A stretch of DNA of 64,000 nt, taken from positions 123,005 through 187,004 of the forward strand of contig DASQGZ010000043.1 in assembly GCA_035632315.1 (NCBI GenBank). The letters are read 5' to 3'. Source of the DNA: JAFDZW01 sp035632315. Its GTDB lineage: Bacteria; Bacteroidota; Ignavibacteria; Palsa-1295. Below the pieces are notes generated by a model. It was given only the letters and a program-made list of their open reading frames with translations. It searched no databases and had not been told where the DNA came from. This document shows positions 15,217 to 24,362 of the stretch, piece by piece. Numbering within the stretch: position 1 is the stretch's first letter; every line of letters starts with the position of its first letter. A program made the position numbers and the translations under genes.

Positions 15217-17286
15217 ATGAGCGTTCATACTGAACATACCGACTCATTGCACAAACCGAATCATCTCATTCACGAAAAATCTCCGTACTTATTACAGCAT
15301 GCATATAACCCGGTTGATTGGTATGCGTGGGGTGAGGAAGCATTTGCTTGCGCGAAAAAAGAAGATAAGCCGATCTTTCTCTCGATCGGATATTCGACAT
15401 GCCATTGGTGCCACGTGATGGAACACGAAAGTTTTGAAGATACGGCGACCGCATCATATATGAATGCGCATTTTATTTGCATCAAAGTCGATCGCGAAGA
15501 ACGTCCGGATGTTGATGCAATCTATATGTCGGCGACGCAGGCTATGACGGGCTCCGGCGGCTGGCCGATGTCGTGTTTTCTGACGCCTGATCTCAAGCCA
15601 TTTTTTTGCGGGACATATTTCCCGCCGATTGCGGCCTATGGCAGGCCAAGTTTTCACCAACTGCTCGAACGCATTACTGATCTGTGGACATCACGCCGCG
15701 ATGATATTATTTCATCGGCAGCAGAGCTCACGAAAGCAATATCCGAGCAGCGCATCGAGGCGCCGACAAAGACATCATTCGAATCGGCGGTCGAGTCGTG
15801 TATGGATTTTTTCAAGAAGTCATTTGATAAAATAGAGGGTGGCTTCGGTTCGGCACCGAAATTTCCGCGACCCGTACAATTTGATTTTCTCTTTCATTAT
15901 TACGACATCAGCGCCGATACCGATGCGCGCAATATGGCGCTCTTCACTTTAAAGAAAATGGCGCTCGGGGGAATGAACGACCAGCTCGGCGGAGGATTTC
16001 ACCGCTACAGCGTTGACACGAAATGGTTTGCACCACATTTCGAGAAGATGCTCTACGACCAGGCGCAGCTTCTTGAATCATATCTCGATGCGTATCAAAT
16101 AACGCATGATGAATTTTATGCCGACGTTGCACACTCGATCGCCAGTTTCGTCCTTGCAAAAATGGAACATCCTAACGGAGGTTTCTACAGCGCGCTTGAT
16201 GCTGATAGCGAAGGCGAGGAAGGGAAGTATTATGTTTGGACGTTTGATGAAATAAAGAAAATATTAGGCGTTGAAGCAGAAATATTCGCCTATCGTTATG
16301 GCATTACGGAAGAAGGGAATTGGGAGCACGGGTACAATATACTTTTTCGTACACATACGACGCCAGAAACAGCGAAACAATTCGAAAAAAATGTCGTTGA
16401 TGTCCGTGCGAGTCTCGAACGCAGCCGAACCAAACTTCTTGCAGAGCGCAGTAAACGTGTCCCGCCGCATCTTGATGACAAGATACTCACACCGTGGAAC
16501 GGTATAATGATTGCGGCGCTCTCGCGAGCGGCAGATGTGTTACACGCGCCTGAGTATCTTTCCGCTGCGACGAACGCTTCGGCATTTATTTGGTCTGAAC
16601 TGTACGAACAGCCGGGAGGGATGCTCGTTCATCGTTGGCGCGACGCCGAAGCAAAATTTCCGGCATATCTCGAAAGTTATGCGTTTCTTATTAAAGGCTT
16701 TCTTGCACTCTATGAAGCTTCATTTGATCAGCGCTGGTTAGAGCGCGCGATTATTCTTCAGCACGAACAGGATAGCCTGTTCTATGATCACGAACATGGC
16801 GCCTACTACTCGAGCCGTGAACAAACCGATCTGATCGTTCGTATGAAGAATGATTACGACGGCGCTGAGCCGAGCGGGAATTCAGTGAGTGTACTGAATT
16901 TGCTGCGACTATTCGAATTGACGGGAAACGAGATATATAGGAAGAATGCAAGCAATACACTTTCATATTTTTCCGGCAGACTTACACAGTATCCGTACAC
17001 AATGCCCGAATTACTTACCGCAGCGATCTGGCAGCTTCACCCGCCTGCGGAGATTGTGTTTGCCGGCGAACATAAACGAGAAAATGGGGCGGCAAGAAAA
17101 TTAATTGCAACGCGATATATGCCGCGAAAAGTATTGATGTACGCCGATAAGCAGAGCTTGCATCTCTCTGGGTTTGCACGCTCACTTGCGTCAGATGAGT
17201 TCACGATCTATTACTGTCACAATCAAGTATGCGATCTGCCGGTGCATAACTCTGAAGAGTTAGGAAAATTATTCTTGACACCCTAA
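15217..17286 (+). CDS. YyaL/SSP411-type thioredoxin-domain protein (DUF255)
   Basis: Large cytosolic protein of 689 residues. The N-terminal DUF255 thioredoxin-like domain is unmistakable: KSPYLLQHAYNPVDWY, GYSTCHWCHVMEHESF with a C-x2-C pair, and KVDREERPDVDAIYM. A six-hairpin glycosidase-like alpha/alpha toroid follows (LDADSEGEEGKYYVW, DGAEPSGNSV). Function in bacteria is unclear; mammalian SPATA20 is a relative. The start is uncertain: TTG 15145 or GTG 15157 would add a hydrophobic leader overlapping the previous gene, while ATG 15217 gives the usual family N-terminus but has no clear ribosome-binding site. Confidence 0.9.
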   Translation: MSVHTEHTDSLHKPNHLIHEKSPYLLQHAYNPVDWYAWGEEAFACAKKEDKPIFLSIGYSTCHWCHVMEHESFEDTATASYMNAHFICIKVDREERPDVDAIYMSATQAMTGSGGWPMSCFLTPDLKPFFCGTYFPPIAAYGRPSFHQLLERITDLWTSRRDDIISSAAELTKAISEQRIEAPTKTSFESAVESCMDFFKKSFDKIEGGFGSAPKFPRPVQFDFLFHYYDISADTDARNMALFTLKKMALGGMNDQLGGGFHRYSVDTKWFAPHFEKMLYDQAQLLESYLDAYQITHDEFYADVAHSIASFVLAKMEHPNGGFYSALDADSEGEEGKYYVWTFDEIKKILGVEAEIFAYRYGITEEGNWEHGYNILFRTHTTPETAKQFEKNVVDVRASLERSRTKLLAERSKRVPPHLDDKILTPWNGIMIAALSRAADVLHAPEYLSAATNASAFIWSELYEQPGGMLVHRWRDAEAKFPAYLESYAFLIKGFLALYEASFDQRWLERAIILQHEQDSLFYDHEHGAYYSSREQTDLIVRMKNDYDGAEPSGNSVSVLNLLRLFELTGNEIYRKNASNTLSYFSGRLTQYPYTMPELLTAAIWQLHPPAEIVFAGEHKRENGAARKLIATRYMPRKVLMYADKQSLHLSGFARSLASDEFTIYYCHNQVCDLPVHNSEELGKLFLTP

Positions 17287-17304
17287 ATACCACCCATTAA
17301 ACCC

Positions 17305-17892
17305 TTGCGTTATCCTCGCCGATTTTTTGAACGACCACCTGAAATTGTCGCACACGAACTGCTCGGTGCGAAACTGCATCACATTGTTCGCGGGAAAGAA
17401 TTTGTCGGACGTATTGTCGAAACAGAAGCATATCATGAAGATGAACCTGCATGCCATGCATATAACGGCAAGACAGAACGCAACGCACCACTGTTCGGCG
17501 AAGCAGGTATTTCGTATGTTTATTTCACCTATGGGATGCATTATTGCTTTAACGTGGTCACTGGCTCTCATGGTGAAGGTGCGGCAGTACTTATCCGCGC
17601 GCTCGAACCCATTGGTGGGACAGATGCAATGTTCAGGAAAAGAAAAAAAGCTCGTTCGGAGTACGATCTGACTTCCGGTCCGGCGAAACTGTGCCAGGCA
17701 ATGGGCATTGCACGAGCCGAGAATAACATCGATCTTCTCGAAAGTGATGTGTTTTTTCTCTCAAAAGGCAGGCTTGCGAAAAATGAAACCGTCGGTGCTA
17801 CAACACGTATCGGTATTACTCGTGCAAGAGAATTACCGTGGCGATTCTTTATCGAAGGCAACCCATTTGTTTCAAAAGGAAAACCATCGTAG
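17305..17892 (+). CDS. 3-methyladenine DNA glycosylase, AAG/MPG family
   Basis: Base-excision repair enzyme of 195 residues that removes alkylated purines. The AAG-family core is intact: PEIVAHELLGAKL, GRIVETEAYHEDEPACHAYNGKTERN with the catalytic Glu (about E41), Tyr43 and His51, then ISYVYFTYGMHYCFNVV and a VLIRALEP strand, and late GPAKLCQAMGI. TTG start at 17305 gives the correct family N-terminus; no ATG is available upstream in frame near it. It follows the thioredoxin-domain gene by 18 bases. Confidence 0.92.
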   Translation: MRYPRRFFERPPEIVAHELLGAKLHHIVRGKEFVGRIVETEAYHEDEPACHAYNGKTERNAPLFGEAGISYVYFTYGMHYCFNVVTGSHGEGAAVLIRALEPIGGTDAMFRKRKKARSEYDLTSGPAKLCQAMGIARAENNIDLLESDVFFLSKGRLAKNETVGATTRIGITRARELPWRFFIEGNPFVSKGKPS

Positions 17893-17955
17893 AATTGTGA
17901 AGTTGGAATTGTAAAAACGAAGTTCAATACTCGTAAATTCTTGTATTATACTATT

Positions 17956-19101
17956 ATGGAACAAGCTAAGAAAGTTTTAATTGTGCTGTCACTTATGTTT
18001 GCAGCCGGATGCGGAAAGTCGCAGCCGGTCATATCTAATACTGCTATGCACTCACTTCCAAAAGACCGGCTCGCGCTTGCAACTACGCTCGAAGATCAAG
18101 CCAAAGAGCATATTCACATGCCCGCGCTGCCGCTTATATATTCCGCTGATCGTTATTACAATGTAGCGCCGAACGATCTTGCGCCTTCGGCGCTCAAAGG
18201 GAAAGTTGTTCTGCTCGATATTTGGGATTACACCTGCGTCAATTGTATTCGCACACTTCCATATATAAAATCGTGGGCGGAAAAGTACAAAGATAAAGGT
18301 CTTGTTGTCATCGGCGTGCACTCGCCGGAGTTTGATTTCGAGAAAGCGCCGGAGAATCTGAAGGCGGCCATCAAGAAGTTTCAATTAACCTATCCGGTAA
18401 TTGCGGATAACGAGTATGAAATTTGGGGCTCGCTTGCCAACAAGTACTGGCCTGCAAAATATCTCTTCGATGCGAACGGAATTTTGCGTACGACACATTT
18501 TGGCGAAGGTGAGTATCAGGAGTTCGAAGCTTTCTTGCAAAAGATATTACTCGAGCGCGACAGCACGATCGATCTGTCCGATCTGACTCCGCTCGAACGC
18601 AAATCGGACAAACCCGGCTCCGTGTGTTACCGTCCGACGCCCGAAACCTATGTTGGCTTCGAGCGCAATCATCTTGCGAATAAAGAAGAAGCTGTGCCAC
18701 ATAAATCGACAATATTTACACTGCCTGTAAAACTCGAAGAAGATAGATTATATCTTGATGGCAAATGGACTGTTGAGGGCGAATACGCAGTGCCTTCAGG
18801 GGGCGCACCCTCCACACTGGTAATAGATTACCAAGCAAAAGAAGCGAATCTTGTTATTCATCCGCAACAAGAAAGTGGATTCAAAGTGCTTGTTGAGCAA
18901 GACGCAAAACCCGTTGCAAAAGAAGATCGCGGAAGTGATATCATCGAAGACGGTGGCAAAACATATCTCCTCGTCAGCGAGCCGCGAATGTACAATATCA
19001 TCAACAACTCCAAGTTCGGTCATTTCACGCTGCGCCTGTCATCCGATTCTCCGTCATTCGGTGCGTATGCGTTCACGTTCACGACGGATTGTCAGGAATA
19101 G
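17956..19101 (+). CDS. Thioredoxin-family lipoprotein (redoxin, DipZ C-terminal-like)
   Basis: Predicted lipoprotein of 381 residues: lipobox MFAAGC near residue 20, so anchored in the cell envelope. A redoxin domain follows with VLLDIWDYTCVNCIRTLPYIKSWAEKY (active site C-V-N-C near residue 96) and VIGVHSPEF. The C-terminal half (residues about 230-380) resembles the beta-rich domain at the end of DipZ proteins. It probably acts in extracytoplasmic thiol-disulphide exchange. A DsbD that could supply electrons is at 24363-26447. Start ATG 17956 is chosen for the signal peptide. Confidence 0.85.
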   Translation: MEQAKKVLIVLSLMFAAGCGKSQPVISNTAMHSLPKDRLALATTLEDQAKEHIHMPALPLIYSADRYYNVAPNDLAPSALKGKVVLLDIWDYTCVNCIRTLPYIKSWAEKYKDKGLVVIGVHSPEFDFEKAPENLKAAIKKFQLTYPVIADNEYEIWGSLANKYWPAKYLFDANGILRTTHFGEGEYQEFEAFLQKILLERDSTIDLSDLTPLERKSDKPGSVCYRPTPETYVGFERNHLANKEEAVPHKSTIFTLPVKLEEDRLYLDGKWTVEGEYAVPSGGAPSTLVIDYQAKEANLVIHPQQESGFKVLVEQDAKPVAKEDRGSDIIEDGGKTYLLVSEPRMYNIINNSKFGHFTLRLSSDSPSFGAYAFTFTTDCQE

Positions 19102-19218
19102 CCATCGGTTAGTAAAGCATTTGCCCGGTAGAGATCGTTACAACTTAGCACACAACACTTCAACAAGTATCCTTCCGAAACGCGGAGCGCTTTCGTACTG
19201 TTATCTTTGACTTGCTGT

Positions 19219-20688
19219 ATGTTAGACCTGACGTTACTCGCCAAATATGAACCCGTGATCGGGCTGGAAGTTCATGCGCAGATGCTGACGAAATCGAAAG
19301 CATTCTGCTCATGCTCGACCGAATTCGGCGCACCACCAAACTCGCGCACCTGCCCGATCTGTCTTGGTCATCCCGGCACACTGCCTGTGCTCAATGAGAA
19401 TCTCGTTCGATTCATTGTGCGGATGGGACTCGCGACACATTGCAACATCCGCGAACGTTCGATCTTTGCGCGAAAGAATTATTTTTATCCTGATCTTCCA
19501 AAAGGTTATCAAATATCGCAGTATGAAACGCCGATCTGTCACGACGGTTGGATCGAAGCCGAGTTGCAAGACGGTAATATGAAGCGCATCGGCATTACGC
19601 GCATTCACATGGAAGAGGATTCGGGAAAATCCATTCACGATTTCGGTAGTGAGACACTCGTCGATCTCAATCGCGCCGGAGTGCCACTGATCGAGATCGT
19701 CAGCGAACCCGATATGCGGTCAAGCGACGAAGCATACGCTTATCTCACGACGATCAAATCCATTGTTACGTATCTCGGCATTTGTGATGGCAATATGGAA
19801 GAGGGTTCGCTCAGGTGCGATGCTAATGTGTCGGTTCATTTAAGAGGCACGGAAAAATTCGGGCAGAAGACGGAAGTAAAAAATATGAATTCCTTCCGCA
19901 ATGTTCAGCGCGCACTCGAAGCGGAGATCGAACGACAGATCGGCCTCGTCGAATTGGGCATGCCTGTGATTCATGAGACGATGATGTTCGATGCGAACAA
20001 AGGTACCACGCGGCCGATGCGCACGAAAGAAGAAGCGCATGATTACCGCTATTTCCCTGAACCTGATCTCGTGCCGGTCACGATCTCATATATATATATA
20101 GAAGAGACCCGCGGTCAGCTCCCCGAACTTCAGCGCGAACGACGGGATAGGTTTGTGCAGGAATATTCGCTGCCAAAATACGATGCCGATGTGCTTACCG
20201 CTGATAAAGCCATTGCAGATTTTTTCGAGAATACGGTGTCCTCGCTCGAAGAGCGGAATGTAGAACAGATCAAAGCAGTGTCGAATTATCTGATGGGTGA
20301 TGTAATGCGCTTGCTCACAGAACAAAAAACATTAATTGATGAACTTAATCTCGATCCACGTCATCTTGCTGAACTCGTGACGCTCATCGCAAAGGGCACG
20401 ATCTCGAATAAGATCGCAAAGGACTTGTTGCCGGAATTACCCGGCTCGAAAAAATCGCCGAATGAAATAGTCGAAGAGCGTGGTATGGTGCAAGTTTCGG
20501 ACGATTCGGCTCTTCGTGAAGCAGTGAAGAAGATTCTTGCAAACAATCCCGATAATATTGCAAAATATAAATCCGGTAAGACAAACCTGTTCGGTTTTTT
20601 CGTCGGGCAGACGATGAAAGCAATGTCGGGCAAAGCTAATCCAACCCTCTTAAATGAAATTGTAAAAGAGGAGTTGGAGAAGGTATGA
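19219..20688 (+). CDS. gatB: Aspartyl/glutamyl-tRNA(Asn/Gln) amidotransferase subunit B
   Basis: Subunit B of the GatCAB complex that converts Glu-tRNA(Gln) and Asp-tRNA(Asn) to the amidated forms. The 489-residue length is normal. YEPVIGLEVHAQM start, zinc-site cysteines (C-x-C ... C-P-I-C), GHPGTLPVLN, YPDLPKGYQISQY, DLNRAGVPLIEIVSEPD, RCDANVS and HDYRYFPEPDL are all in place, with the helical tail domain to the end. Start ATG 19219 rather than TTG 19207. An AT dinucleotide run at 20089-20100 lies inside the coding frame. It overlaps tpiA by 4 bases. gatA and gatC are not in the window. Confidence 0.96.
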   Translation: MLDLTLLAKYEPVIGLEVHAQMLTKSKAFCSCSTEFGAPPNSRTCPICLGHPGTLPVLNENLVRFIVRMGLATHCNIRERSIFARKNYFYPDLPKGYQISQYETPICHDGWIEAELQDGNMKRIGITRIHMEEDSGKSIHDFGSETLVDLNRAGVPLIEIVSEPDMRSSDEAYAYLTTIKSIVTYLGICDGNMEEGSLRCDANVSVHLRGTEKFGQKTEVKNMNSFRNVQRALEAEIERQIGLVELGMPVIHETMMFDANKGTTRPMRTKEEAHDYRYFPEPDLVPVTISYIYIEETRGQLPELQRERRDRFVQEYSLPKYDADVLTADKAIADFFENTVSSLEERNVEQIKAVSNYLMGDVMRLLTEQKTLIDELNLDPRHLAELVTLIAKGTISNKIAKDLLPELPGSKKSPNEIVEERGMVQVSDDSALREAVKKILANNPDNIAKYKSGKTNLFGFFVGQTMKAMSGKANPTLLNEIVKEELEKV

Positions 20689-21458
20689 GACGAAAATTTA
20701 TTTGTGGCAACTGGAAAATGCACGGGACGCTCGAAGAAACGAGCACACTTGTTGCTGGTATTATTGGACGGTGGGATGATTCATATAAAAATGCTGAGAT
20801 CGCGATCTGCCCACCGTTTACTTCACTTGCATTAGCCCAGTCATTACTATCAAGCCGTGGAGTTCGCATTGCGCTTGGCGCACAGAATTGTCATTACGAA
20901 TCGAAGGGTGCATTTACCGGTGAAGTTTCAGCACGAATGCTTGTCGAAGCGGGATGTACGTATGTTATTGTCGGGCATTCAGAACGGCGTGCATATTTCG
21001 GTGAAACCAACGAACTGATCAATAAGAAGCTCATCGTTGCACTTGCAGCAGGGTTGAAACCGATTCTCTGTATTGGAGAGACCCATGATGAGCGTGAATT
21101 ACAGCGAACGTTCGAAGTGGTGCTCGAACAGCTTCGCGGAGGTTTGCGCGACGTGACGCCTTTGCAGATGCACCAGGTCACAATCGCCTATGAACCTGTT
21201 TGGGCCATCGGCACGGGGAAAACGGCGACTCCGGAAATCGCGCAAGATGCACACTCATTTATCAGAATGCAGCTTGCGAAATTATTCGATGAAGAAACGG
21301 CGAATCGCATTTGCATTCAATATGGCGGTAGTATGAACGCGAAAAATGCAGAAGCACTCTTCGCACAGCCGGATATTGACGGTGGCCTCATTGGCGGCGC
21401 ATCGCTTGATGCCGAAGCATTTATGGCGATCGTTCGCAACGCTTCGATGCAAAAATAA
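20685..21458 (+). CDS. tpiA: Triosephosphate isomerase
   Basis: Glycolytic enzyme interconverting dihydroxyacetone phosphate and glyceraldehyde-3-phosphate. Length 257 residues. Catalytic residues are visible: N9 and K11 (FICGNWKMHGT), H98 (VIVGHSERR) and E170 (YEPVWAIGTGKTA), plus the C-terminal IQYGGSMNAKNA and GGLIGGASLD phosphate loops. ATG overlaps the gatB stop (ATGA), with GGAGAAGG as ribosome-binding site, so it is coupled to gatB. Confidence 0.97.
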   Translation: MRRKFICGNWKMHGTLEETSTLVAGIIGRWDDSYKNAEIAICPPFTSLALAQSLLSSRGVRIALGAQNCHYESKGAFTGEVSARMLVEAGCTYVIVGHSERRAYFGETNELINKKLIVALAAGLKPILCIGETHDERELQRTFEVVLEQLRGGLRDVTPLQMHQVTIAYEPVWAIGTGKTATPEIAQDAHSFIRMQLAKLFDEETANRICIQYGGSMNAKNAEALFAQPDIDGGLIGGASLDAEAFMAIVRNASMQK

Positions 21459-21462
21459 CGGG

Positions 21463-23310
21463 ATGAATAAATTTCTCGAACGGCTTGCTTCTGCGCACGA
21501 ACGACCTATCGTTACCGATGGCTGGCTCGAGGTTGTGCTCGTTTCCGAGAATCACCGCGAGATGCCCATTGAGGCATATAATATCACAAAGCCGAGTGCT
21601 GTTGAACACGCGCATCGCGAGTTTGCCAATGCCGGAGCCGAGTTGCTTGCGTCAAACACCGAGCATGCATCTCCGTTGGCGCTCGAACGTTACGGCCTTC
21701 GTCAAAAAGCATACGAGATCAACCGGAAAGGTGTGTGGCTTGCGCGAAGTGTTGCTGCTGAAAAAAATCTGCTGGTTGCAGCGACGGTCGGTCCGGTCGG
21801 AAAATATCTTTCACCGCTTGGTCCGGCAAGGCCGAACGATGTTCGCATATCGTTCGAAGAACAGATTCGTGCGCTCGCTGACGGTGGCCCCGATGTATTA
21901 CTACTGAGAAGCTTCATTGAGCTGCGCGAGCTTGAGATTGCGATCGAGGCGGCAAAAAAGATCGTACCCGAACTTCCGATCATCGCGCAAAAAACATTTC
22001 CCGAAGATGGCGCTTTGCTTGCAACGGATTATGCACATACTATTGCCGAACGGCTTGTTGCTCTTGGTGTAACGGTGATCGGCACTAATGGCACCGTTGG
22101 GCCGCAGCGAATGCTGACAATCACAAAAGCGCTTGCGCTTAAAGGCGTTCCGCTTTCAGCTCAACCGGATATTGGCATTCCGACATTGGTTGGCGGGCGT
22201 CCTGTCTATAATGCAACACCGGAGTATGTAGCCCTCGGCGCAACACGTTTGCTCGAAACAGGCGTTTCGATCATCGGTGCGTATGGAGGTGCAACGCCGG
22301 AGCATATTCGCGCAATTGTACATGCAGTGAAAGGTCTTAAGCCAACGACAGCTGTTACTCAACATATCGAGGTAAAGCAAGAGCAGGTAAACGTCTTGCA
22401 AGATGAAGAAAAATTTTCAACGTTCAAAACGAATCTCGGCAAAAAATTCTTAACGACGGTCGAACTTGACATCCCGCGCGGGCTCGATATGTCGAGCGTG
22501 CTCGATGGTGCAAAATATCTGGCGGCTGCGGGGATCGATGCCGTGAATATCTCGGACGGTGCGCGTGCGCGGCTGCGAACGTCTTCGATCACACTTTCGC
22601 ACATTGTTCAGCAGGAATGCGGTATCGAAGCGATCACACATCTTGCGTGCCGTGATCGTACGATGGTCGGTCTGCAAAGTGAATTACTCGGCGCAGAACT
22701 TCTTGGGGTAAGAAATATTCTCGCTGTGACAGGCGATCCTGCACAGATCGGTGATTTCCCTTATGCGACGAGCGTCTATGACATCGATTCGATTGGGCTG
22801 ATTCGCGCACTCAATTCTATGAATTGTGGACGCGACCTGATGGGTAATCCCGTTACAGGCGACCGCGAACGTGCAACACATTTTCTCATTGCCTGCGGAT
22901 GCAACCCCGTTGCCGACGATATGGAACTTGAAGTGCAGAGACTTGCACAAAAGGTGAGTGAGGGCTGCGAAGTGATCTTCACTCAGCCTGTATTCGAAAT
23001 GAGTGTACTCGAGAAATTTCTTGATGCAATAAAACCGGTTCGCAAAAATGCGAAACTTATGCTCGGTATTTTGCCGCTGCGCAGTGTCCGTCACGCCGAG
23101 TTCCTGCATTATGAAGTTCCGGGAATGCATATTCCAACGTGGATACACGACCGGATCGCGAAGAAAACAAGCATTGATGCACAAAGCGCCGAAGGCATTG
23201 AAATATGCATCGAGTTTCTTCGCAATGCACGACCGCTTATCGACGGCGCGTATCTCATGCCGCCGTTCAGAAGGTATCAGATGGCTGTTGAGATACTCGG
23301 ACGGCTCTAA
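21463..23310 (+). CDS. Methylenetetrahydrofolate reductase with degenerate homocysteine methyltransferase domain
   Basis: Two-domain protein of 615 residues with the architecture of YitJ-type enzymes. Residues 1-290 are a homocysteine S-methyltransferase-like barrel, and 325-615 a MetF-type methylenetetrahydrofolate reductase (TTVELDIPRG, HLACRDRTMVGLQSE, NILAVTGDPA, FTQPVFE). In the first domain the zinc ligands are missing: the usual G-x-N-C is GTNG (residue 210 is Gly) and the usual GGCCG is GAYGG (272-276), and the N-terminal GAMGT loop is replaced by DGWLEV. The reductase is probably active and the first domain catalytically dead or repurposed. It follows tpiA by 4 bases. Confidence 0.9.
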   Translation: MNKFLERLASAHERPIVTDGWLEVVLVSENHREMPIEAYNITKPSAVEHAHREFANAGAELLASNTEHASPLALERYGLRQKAYEINRKGVWLARSVAAEKNLLVAATVGPVGKYLSPLGPARPNDVRISFEEQIRALADGGPDVLLLRSFIELRELEIAIEAAKKIVPELPIIAQKTFPEDGALLATDYAHTIAERLVALGVTVIGTNGTVGPQRMLTITKALALKGVPLSAQPDIGIPTLVGGRPVYNATPEYVALGATRLLETGVSIIGAYGGATPEHIRAIVHAVKGLKPTTAVTQHIEVKQEQVNVLQDEEKFSTFKTNLGKKFLTTVELDIPRGLDMSSVLDGAKYLAAAGIDAVNISDGARARLRTSSITLSHIVQQECGIEAITHLACRDRTMVGLQSELLGAELLGVRNILAVTGDPAQIGDFPYATSVYDIDSIGLIRALNSMNCGRDLMGNPVTGDRERATHFLIACGCNPVADDMELEVQRLAQKVSEGCEVIFTQPVFEMSVLEKFLDAIKPVRKNAKLMLGILPLRSVRHAEFLHYEVPGMHIPTWIHDRIAKKTSIDAQSAEGIEICIEFLRNARPLIDGAYLMPPFRRYQMAVEILGRL

Positions 23311-23410
23311 TGAAAATGGGGCAAAAAATAGCGGCTGATCTACTTTCGCGGTGATGAGGAATGCTTTTGAATGTTGTATGAATATTAACTACGAATAGAC
23401 CGAGAAATTT

Positions 23411-24355
23411 ATGCAATCATTTCCTCGCATCGGCATCGTGATCGTTCATTTGAATGCGTATGACGATACCTCTGTCTGTTTACGCTCGCTCGAGGCAATG
23501 ACATACCCGAATGCCTCCATTATCGTTGTTGATAATGGTTCGACAGACGGCAGCGGCGAACGGTTGCGACAGGAATTTCCCGGGCTTATCCATTTGCATT
23601 CGGGCGAAAATCTCGGTTGTACCGGCGGCAATAACATCGGTATCGAGTATGCAATCACGAGCGGTTGCGATCATGTACTGATGCTTAATAATGATACCGT
23701 CATCACGCCGGGCTTTGTGGAGCCGCTCGTTGAACGGATGCTCTCCGATGAAACGATCGGCGCAGTCAGCGGCAAGATATATTATTATCCGCCGGCTGTC
23801 AGCGGCCGCGACAAAATTATCTGGTATGCCGGAAGTTTTCAGAAATGGCATACCGGCTTTCATCATATCGGCGAATCGGAAGAAGACCATGGGCAGTTCG
23901 ACCTTGCAATGAGAACGGAATATGCTTCCGGCAGCCTTATGCTCATGCGCGGAGAAGTGATCCGAATGATCGGCGGATTATCGAATGAATATTTTATATA
24001 TTGGGAAGAATCCGACTGGTGCCTCCATGCTCGCGAACTTGGGTACTCGTCATGGTATGAACCTCGTTCGGCGATCTATCATAATTTCAAGAGCGCTGTT
24101 GCAGGCAAAGAATCGCCTTTCTATATGTATATGCAGACGCGCAACAGTTTTATTTTCGCTCGCCGCCGCTTTCACGGACTGTTGTTCATCCGTCATTTTT
24201 TCCTATATCCATTCTATATTGGGTACCGGTGGCTTGTTGTCAAGCGCGCGGGAAATACGGTCGCGGCAAAAGCCGTCATCCGCGGCATCATAGATTATTT
24301 TCGGGGGTATCGCGGCAAAAAAGGACTGCGGGAGTACGGATATATCAGGTCATAG
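23411..24355 (+). CDS. Glycosyltransferase family 2 protein
   Basis: Cytosolic GT2-type enzyme of 314 residues with GT-A fold motifs: IGIVIVHLNAYDDTSVCLRSLE opening, IIVVDNGSTDGSGERL near residue 40, GCTGGNNIGIEYAI, and MLNNDTVITPGF with the D-x-D-equivalent near residue 95. Further on are a DWCLHARELGY acceptor-side motif and a hydrophobic tail (about 255-280) that may touch the membrane. It resembles rhamnosyl/galactosyl transferases of surface glycan synthesis; the sugar cannot be predicted. It converges with dsbD downstream. Confidence 0.9.
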   Translation: MQSFPRIGIVIVHLNAYDDTSVCLRSLEAMTYPNASIIVVDNGSTDGSGERLRQEFPGLIHLHSGENLGCTGGNNIGIEYAITSGCDHVLMLNNDTVITPGFVEPLVERMLSDETIGAVSGKIYYYPPAVSGRDKIIWYAGSFQKWHTGFHHIGESEEDHGQFDLAMRTEYASGSLMLMRGEVIRMIGGLSNEYFIYWEESDWCLHARELGYSSWYEPRSAIYHNFKSAVAGKESPFYMYMQTRNSFIFARRRFHGLLFIRHFFLYPFYIGYRWLVVKRAGNTVAAKAVIRGIIDYFRGYRGKKGLREYGYIRS

Positions 24356-24362
24356 CCTGGGT

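Noticed and set aside
20089..20100. AT dinucleotide run in gatB as a possible phase-variable or frameshift site
   Set aside because: The translated region aligns with the GatB pattern without insertion, so nothing is broken; slippage is possible but there is no evidence for it.
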